Below, in pieces: positions 48,401 through 57,400 of a stretch of DNA of 64,000 nucleotides. The DNA is from Ixodes scapularis. Its lineage: Eukaryota; Arthropoda; Arachnida; Ixodida; Ixodidae. The notes beneath the pieces were generated by a model. It was not told where the DNA came from and made no database searches. It was given only the letters and a program-made list of their open reading frames with translations. Where the stretch lies: positions 107,684,831 to 107,748,830 of the forward strand of contig NW_024609846.1 in the NCBI RefSeq assembly GCF_016920785.2, in the 5' to 3' direction. A program made the position numbers and the translations under genes. Within the stretch, counting starts at the first letter, position 1, and each line of letters begins with the position of its first letter.

Positions 48401-51400
48401 GATCTGGGTCCTTCGTCAGGCTGCTCCTGAACACCTATCTGCCAGAGTTCCCTTTTGTCATGTGCCTTTAGGCCATGTGACAACACATAAAAATCAAATC
48501 TGATTTGATTCTTTTTTTGTTTCTTGGCAAAGAGCAATACACCAACGAAACTTCAAGTATGTGACAAGTAGACTGCGGAATACTCCAAGCACCTTAAGAA
48601 CACGTTTAGCGGCTATTAAGTGTACTTTTCGTTTAATAGTCTAATGAACTCTGCCGCGGTCCTTTACCTAGTTTGGCCACTATCGCACACAACGTATATT
48701 ATAATATAATATTATTTAACTCCACATATAAACCAAGTATATACTTTTTATTATACCTTTTTAATGCAAGTACAAAATTAGTTTTTTTTACAGTACTATA
48801 TCTGCTGGTCTATAAAAAAACATTATACACCTACCGATGACAGAGGAGATGTGATGTATTAAACATACAGCTCATCTCTTCATGTGAATTATCTAGTATA
48901 CCTTTAGAACAAATTTATACCAGATGCAAGACAAGCATCCTCCCTCATTGGAATTCGAGAGTGGAAAAAAAATTTCACAGGGAAAAAAAACTGTAAATAA
49001 CCGCAATATATTGAAGACGATACCCTTCGGTTAGCAATATGTTTTTCGCTACATTTCATAGCACAGCTCTTAGGCGCCCGTTTCCGGTTTGTGCGGCGTT
49101 TCCGTCGGCGTCGGCTTCAGAGTCGGCGTCGGCGTCGGCGTAATTGCGCGCGTTACATTCTGGGAAAATTTCCCGCTAAATTTTCCGGTGGAATTTTTCT
49201 GCTTAATTTAGCGGGGAAATTCACTTCACGAGACCTCATCATCAATTCAGTTCCTCCGCTAAGTTTAGCGGGAAATTTTTCCCGTTAAACTTAGCGGAAA
49301 TATTCCTCAACTAAATTTAGCGGGGAAATTCACGTCACATGACCTCAACACCCATTCAATTTCCGCGCTAGATTTAGCGCAAAACCTTTTTTTCTATATA
49401 TGTCCGCAACGGAAAATTTAGCAACGGACTTCCCTCCAAATAAGAGGGCAGAAGGCCGGGAAGAGTACGGAGGGAAGGAGGAGGTGCATACACTCCCCTC
49501 CGTACCCTTCCCTCCTCCTCCTCAAAAGCTGAGCTGTAATACGGCGTTACAAAGACTTGTAAACGTCTATATTTTTCGCCTTTTTTTAGGTCTGGTGCAA
49601 TAATATTAGGGAAGGAACGCTGCGATATGATGTACAGTATGACCCCCACAGCCCTGCCAAGTATCGGTGAGTGAATGTTTTGTTGGAGTGAAACGAGATC
49701 CTCAAAGATAATTCCATATGTCACTATAACGAGCACTGTAATGACACGACATTCTCCGTTGCATTTGCCAAAGTTTATTCAGTTTCGTTTATCGTACGAC
49801 TGAAGTGTAAAACAAGGCATATTGGAAGTTGGAACACACTGAAATCCCCGGCGACAAGGGGACGCAAAAAAAGTGTAACAAGCACCAAACCATCTCTTGA
49901 TTGTTTTCCCATTTTTGGCGTCTCTTCGTCTCCGTAGTTTTCCAGTATGTTTGCTCACGAGCTCCACCGCTCAATAATCCCTATTCCTTGATGTTTGAAG
50001 TCAGTTTTGCCTGAACGTCATTGGAGAAGCTTTATGCTTCAGACATAGTAGAGGGACACCCGTAAACTTTGTATTTCTTAGTGCACAGTTATTCTTATAT
50101 ATCTGAATTAGAAAAGACACTCCTAGGTATAGTACAGCCGAAGTTTCACAATATCGCATAGTTAGTCTTTTGGGAAATGTTCACTTTTCAGCCGCTTCCC
50201 AAGCGGTATTCATGTAGTCATGTTTCGTCAAGTTTTGAAACATCTGTGCTTTGACCGTGTAATATGCATAACGTACTCAAACAAATCCTTTTTGAACATG
50301 ATTAAAATTGCGCACAAATAGAAAGGAACATTAAAGAGGGAAGAGAAAACGGACAATCGCTTGGTCTCTTCACTCTTCCCTCTTCACTGTTCCATTCTGT
50401 TTGTTCGCAATTTTTACCATGTTCAATCATTACCAACTCGCCCAACTAACCACTTTACCAAATCCCTTTTCTTAATTGTGTTTGGTTTTATTTATATATA
50501 GCTTAATTTAGAAGGTAGGACTGGTAGCTTAACAGGGGACTCAATGAATCCTCATTGCTTAGCCACAAAAAAATCTGTATTTCAAGGCTTGTTTTTATTA
50601 GCCTTCTGTATGGCTCATATTATCACGAATAACTGATGACGATGTGACAAATGTACAGAAACTAAACGTTTAATTTGGAAAACTTGTGCCAGAAAAAAAA
50701 CATAAAAAGAAGTAGCGTCGCAGATCTCAAAGGTCGGCGGAGTAGCACGAACAATCGCAATAGTGACACTGACTCCGGACCGCCACGCAGAGCATATTTT
50801 GTACCAGCGTGAGCTTCTGAAGCATTCGGCTCAGAACGATAGGCGCGTAGAACAGTCGTAACTCTATCAGATGACAAGGCTCTTTAGTAGCAAGAATGTC
50901 AAGTTGAAAGAATAAATAAAAGAGGAATCCGCTCCCTGTAATCGAATCTGGAGCCTCCGGGCGATAGCCAAGCGCGGTAACCATTCGGCCACGTACGCGC
51001 TCGTTCGGCGACGAGCGTGGCATGACTCCCCTCTTTTAAAAGCGCATCCTCTCGATGCGACGTGCCAGGAAACAAAACAGCAAAACAAAAAAATAATGTC
51101 GCACTCCGGAAGCGTGCAAAACGCGGTCCTATCGAGCGTAGTACAAGAATGCAAGTCATAGTCCTATTGAGCGTAGTACAGCTTGAGACGCACGACGCTG
51201 ACGACTTCCGGTCCTAGATATGGCATGACGTAGTCAATGTTCCGTCGGGCATCAACCCGTATTCTGGATCCCCGAATCGGCGAAGCACTTTGTTGGGTAC
51301 GAAGTAGCATTTTAACAGCTTCTTGCTGCGACCGCGGCGGCGAATAGGTATCCAGACACACAATTTGTCTCCGCGCTGAAAGTAGACGTCGCGACGACGA

Positions 51401-54400
51401 ACGCTGTAGCGGCCAGCATCGACACGTTGATGGTCTTAAACCCGGACACGGGCGAGCTGGCAGACTTCTTCGGCCCGTTGCACTACCACCTGAGCGTCGT
51501 CGCTCCCATCGTTAGTTGACTCGTGGGGCAGCATAGCGCAGAGCATTTTGGTTACTTTCCGATCATATACCAGCTGTAAATGTATACCTCCAGTGGTCTC
51601 TCGAAGAGCAGCGTTGTAGGCGAACGTGATGTAGGGCAACACATCCTCTCACGTCTTGCGCTCTACGTCGAAGTACAAGGAGATCTTGTGACTGTTTTGT
51701 TAAGCCGCTCCGTTAGCTCGTTGGTCTGCGGGTGGTAGGCCGTGGTGCGACGATGGCTAGTGTGGCTGAGCTGAAGAATTTCCTGCGTCAGCTGCACCAT
51801 GAGCGATGATCCCCGAACTGTAATAAGGACTTGAGGAGCGCTATGTCGTAGGACGACAGACTCGACGAAAAAATTGGCGAGTTCCAAAGCAGTCTTCGAC
51901 GGAAGGTCTTTTGTCTCAGCGCATCGTGTCAGATAATCAATGGTTACGATTATCCAACGTTTTCCCAGGGTTGACTGTAGAAAACAACCAAGTAGATTCA
52001 CTCCGATCAACAGGAACGGTGCAGTTGGTGCAGGAATTGACTGCAGCAGATCTGCCGGCTTCGTCGGCGGTTTCTTGCGTCGCTGGCACTCGTACCATGA
52101 TCGTGTGTAGAGGTGGACGGTTTTGGGAAGCGTGGGGCAGTAATGTTTTTCACTAATACGGGCCAATATCCGGCTGTAACCAAGGTGTCCGAACTTCGGG
52201 TCGTCATGGCAGGCTTGAAAGAAATTCTCTCGAAGATCGGTTGAGATTACCAGCATCCACGGCGATTTGTTGTCCCCGAAGTTTTCCTTGTGGAGTACAC
52301 TTTTTCGGATGCGAATGTCGACAGGGCTCGTTAGAAACTGCGTGGCATAGTACTCGCTTGCCCTTCTATATGCTCTATTAGTGCGCTCAGTTCAGGATCG
52401 TCTCGTTGACGTCGTGTCATGTCATCGGTATTCACTGCGCCTATGACGCACTCCTCGTCAACATCGTCACTGCTACCGGAAGGCGTTTCGACGGGGCTCT
52501 TGACAGGCAGTCGCCATCGTTGTGGTTGCGCCCTCACTTGCAGGCCAAAGTCATGTTGAACTCTTGTAATATAAGACCCCATTCAGTGAGGCATCCTGAC
52601 GGGTCGTTCTTCAGGTCCGGAAGCCAGCAGAGCAAGTGGTGATCTTTGACTATGCGGAACGGGCTCCCGTACAAGTACCGACGAAACTTCGTGATTGACC
52701 AGACGACCGCAAGACATTATTTTTCAGTCGTGGAGTAAATTATCTCCTCCTTGGACAGGGTCCGACTTGCTTAGGCGAAAACTCGCTCAGTACCTCCTTG
52801 CACTTGAACCAGTATCGCTTCAAGTCCTGCGTTTCTAGTGTCCGTGTAAATCTCGGTTTCCGCATCCTGATCGACGTTTTCAAGAACAGGATGAGCCTGG
52901 AGCCTTCGCTTCAGCTCGTCGAGTGCATGCTGCTGCTCCTCGGCCCAATTGAACTTCTCGGCGTCTTTCCTGAGGTTTGTGAGCGGTGAGGAAATCCTTG
53001 CGAATCTTGAACGAAGCGCCGAGCGTAGGTACATGGTCCAAAGGATCTTCGCATACCCCTCTCGTCTTTCGGCGCTGGAAATGCCGCGACGGCGCGAGTC
53101 TTGTCTGGGTCTGGGCGAACGCCTTCGTTACTAACCAGGTGACCCAGGAACTTCAGTTCGTCATAGGCGAACCGACCGTTCGACGGCTTGAGGAAGACTC
53201 CGGTGGTCCGTATGGCTTGGAGAATAGCTCGGAGTCGTCCGAAGTGCTTGTCGAAGTCGCCGGAAAACACTACGACATCGTTCAGCTAGACGAGGCAGCT
53301 CTGCCAATTCAGTTTTGCCAGTACGGTGTCCATGACACGCTGAAAGGCTGCTGGCGCCGTGCATAGTCTGAAGGGCTATGCACGGCGCCAGCAACTTTCC
53401 AGCCAGCGGCAGAGCATGAACTCGTACAGTCCATCCGGGGTGACGAAAGCTGTCTTCTCTCAGTCCCGTTCTTTGACTTCGATCTGCCAATAGCCGCTCT
53501 TCACGTCTATCGATGAAAGGTATCGAGAGTGGTGTAGTCGGTCTAGCGTGTCGTCGTTGCGGGAGAGTGGGTAGACATCTTTCTTCGTGGGCGCCTTCAG
53601 CTTCCGCTAGACCACGCAGACCCTAAGCTTTCCGTTCTTCTTCTTAACTAGTACGACTGGAGTGACCTACGGACTGCTTGAATGCTGGATTATGTCTTCG
53701 TTCAGCATTTAATGAACTTGCTCCTGGATTACCTCTCTTTTTTTTACGAACACGTGGTACGGTGATGAATACACAGGGAGCGCGTCGTACTTGGTAACGA
53801 TGCGGTGGTTTGCAACGGCGGTGTACCGTAGCTTCACCGACGTCGTAAAGCAGTGGCTCTATTCAGAAAGGAGGTTAATACGCTGCCGTCGTTTTGGACC
53901 TGGAAGCTTAGGGTCATTGCCGGGCAGCACTGGCGACGTACAGTCTTGCTGAAGTGGCGAGGATTCTTCAGTAATCGCGGTGATTTCGGCGGAGTTCCGG
54001 AGCTCCTCGACGTGGCCCGCAGCTGCTCCTTTCGTAAGGTGTTGCCTTTCTTGTCGGAAGTTCATCACGAGGACCCCAGCGCGCCCATCTTAAAGTTCAA
54101 CTACTCCTCTTGCGACGCAAATACCTCTTCCCAGGAGCAATTGAAGGTTGTCTTCCAGAACAACTTCGCCGCAGGTAGCTGCATCGGTCACGACGGGTAG
54201 AACAACACTTGATCGCGGCGGAAGGTTCACGTGGTTGGCAGCGGCTCGGGCTCGGAGTTTGGAATTTCTCTGGAGGCGAAACAGGTGTCCGCAGCGTCAA
54301 TTTATTCTGTTCATGGTTGATGACGGCACCGTATTAACACATAAAGTCCATGCCGAGAATGACGTCTCTGGCAGAGTCTCGTAGAACGACGAAATTACAG

Positions 54401-57400
54401 GGCACGTCTAGCCATGAATCTCGCATAGGGCAGTGCACTTTAAGACGGGCTTAAAGAGGTATCCTCCGGCGGTTCGACTTTGTGGTCCACCTTAGTGCGT
54501 CCTAACCTTCCGCATCGAGAGAGCCTCCCATTTAAGTTTGAGTGTTCTCACCCAATGTCCAAAGTGCTGATGCTTCGCCGCCGTCGATAACGACGTTTAG
54601 GTTGTTGGGCACGGTTGCAGAAGCGTTGTCGTTGCCATGCGTGGAGACAGAAGAGTGGGAGCGCTCCGGCGTCCTTCGGTCGTCCTCGGCAACGCCACTT
54701 CCGGGCTTCGCCACACTTAGTTTTCCCGGCGAGAAACGGGCGAACGGCTCCCTCGACGGGACCGACGAGGAGGTGACACGGGACGGCACGGGAACGGCGA
54801 GCGGGATCCTCGGGGAGGAACTTGTCCAGGGGATGGTGCCCGGCGCGAGAACTATATCCCTCGGTCGCACACCGTACCTCGGACATGGGGCGTCTCCCGC
54901 GAACCGTCCAAGTCCACTTTTACGGTAAGCACATCGTCGACATACGTGGCCAGGTTCAACGCAGTGGAAGCACACAGGTCGTCGGTCAACCATTTACCAG
55001 ACGTCGGTCGTTCTTGGCACAACTGGTTCACCGCGCACGCGTGCGCTCAATCTTCCTGGCGTCGTGGATACTGCCTGGAAGGGTCGTTTCGTCAAAGTGG
55101 CGCCTGGTTGAGGGGAGCAGTCGGCGGCGACCGACGAGCTACTGCTGCGTATGTCACCAATGGCTCTTCGGGTGAGGCCACGATGACGGGAGCCTCTGGC
55201 TGGATGGCTCGCTGAACCTTCTCTCTCACTACTTTGGCGATGGAAAGTGGTGCCGGGCCTGTGGCAGTGGGCAGCAGCTTCTTCAGCTCTTCCTGGACGA
55301 CTTCACGTATGATGTCACGGATGCCAGTGAAGCTGAAACTAATGTAGTAGCGCGATAGCGAAGAAGCAGCTACGCTCGAGTGTTGATGGTAGTGGCTGGC
55401 TCTTGCGAGGAGGGCACTTTTTATGTTTATGGCTTCTGTGATAAAATATTCGATGGTAGAAGTAGGGTTGCGAACAAGACCAACGAAAATGACATCCTTC
55501 ACACCTCACATGAGAATCCTCAGCTTCTTTTTGTTGCTGGCTTGAGGGTCGGCGCAAGGGTTCAGGCACAGAGCATCCTAGACTAAGCCGGTGTGTCTCT
55601 TATCTAGGCCTTGATTCCTTGTTTGAAGCAGATCTTCGGCCCTGTCGCGTCGGTGTTGGCTGGCAAACGTCTTCTTGAGTTCTTGCTTGCAGATTTCCCG
55701 CGAAAGCTAACTGGGATTTGCTTGTATTGTATTATAGCTTTCTTTAGGAAGGGTGTCTGCGACAGCTTAACGAGGACCTCAATGAATCCTGATTGCTGAG
55801 TCACAATAAAATCAGTATCTAAAGGCTTTCTTTTACTAGCCTTATGTATGGGGCATATACACTAAACACACGCCTCACTAGTAGACTTAGGGAATTTCTA
55901 GATAGTTAAAAATATTACGAAACTCATAGACCACAATAATTTTGCAAGATATTTATAAAGTAAGCCGTCATACAAGCAGGACCTGACCGCTAAAGTAGCG
56001 CTTCGGTGGAACAAGTGTATTCTCAATATCCCAATGGGAATCACATGAATTTGTGCGGAAAATACGTGTTTGCCTTTTTAAAGTAAAATGAATTACAGGA
56101 ACTAAATAATTACAATCTTATATGAAAGATTTTCTTTACAGGATGTAAAGATTCGCCGGTGAGATTATAGATCGCGTCGATCTTGACAATATATATCTAA
56201 CATTTTATCATTGAATTTAGCTGCGGTAGTTAGGAATACTTGACGAGCACTACGAACGCTCGTCAAGTATTCCTAACTACCAGAGCAAGTTGCTACTAAG
56301 TATACTTAATCCCTGTTCAAAAACCTCCTCATTAAGAATCATAATCACACAACGACAGCATGAACTCCACGAGTTAGACCCCGAGCGTCAACCGAAACAA
56401 TGATTACACGCGAGCTGCGGCAGCGCGCCGACGCAGCACTTGTATCCACTCTGTGTCAGTGCTTGATCGTTCTGTGATGGTGCTAAAATTTGAGCGAACT
56501 GGCCTTACCATCTCCCCTATACCTCTAATCCGGCAGGACGTTGGAATCGGCGTCCTAGTTAGACCAAGCAACCGTCCGTCTTGCAGCCCGTGATCACGGT
56601 ATCCGGGGGTATTCACGGACAAAGATTGTGAGCAGGGAACGATCAAAGACATGCCACTGATAGTACCGCAAGCATGTGTCTTCAGAAACCCTGTCAGCTT
56701 AGCTAAACAATAAATACAGTTTCGGTGGCGTTGGGCAAACACGGTGTACAAAGCGAAGTTACGATTAACAAGAAACGTTGGAGAGTTGGAAAATTGAAAG
56801 CTAGACACAACGAAAATATACTTCCCATGATAATAGAGCATAAAAATGTGCACAACGAAGTCATCTTAATTCTCGTTGTGTTCAATATTCTTGTCATAAT
56901 ATTTTAGTTATGTACTCTCATGATATTTTAGTTACCTAATATGGGAGTCACAACGTCGGTGGCACGGGTGTTAGAACTACGTGACCGCAAGAGTGCTTCA
57001 TTTTATTGTTAAATGAAAATGGTCACAGCATTTTAACACAATCATTGATAAGTGAATCTGAGTGAATACCTACAAAATGATATGATATAAAATTTCCATG
57101 GCAGGAAGTTCGGTTTACATTTGAGCGTAGGCGACAAGAAAGTAGAACTTTTTACGTTGACTTTGTATTCAGTCAACAGAAGACCTGCTGTTGCTTTAAA
57201 TCATTTCATTTTGAAATGAGAATCTATTTTTTTTGTACAATGGAGATAAATCAGTTCCTTCAGCTTTCTGTTTTGGAGTATTTTCTGTGATCAAAAATTA
57301 CTGCCTTGTTGCTTTTAATAATATACTCTCATACTTTTCTTTGAAGCACAGTTCTAATAAATCAGCCATATATAAATTACAAAAGAGTCACCGTTTTAAT

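Larger units (their letters stand above)
51164..55502 (-). mobile_element. Ty3/Gypsy element 2, antisense remnant
   Basis: Read on the - strand the order is gag (55502-55092), a CCHC knuckle (CFHCVEPGHVCRRC, near 54993), a protease-region remnant, RT (53490-52911), RNase H and integrase (52256-51164). Every domain is broken by stops or frameshifts. LTRs were not identified with confidence. The 62631-63596 fragment belongs to the same family. Confidence 0.87.

Noticed and set aside
54542..54928. 128-codon + strand frame
   Set aside because: It is the antisense shadow of the Gypsy 2 gag/protease region.
56404..56853. 149-codon - strand frame in intron 7
   Set aside because: There is no recognised motif, no codon bias and no supporting context; it is antisense to the host gene.
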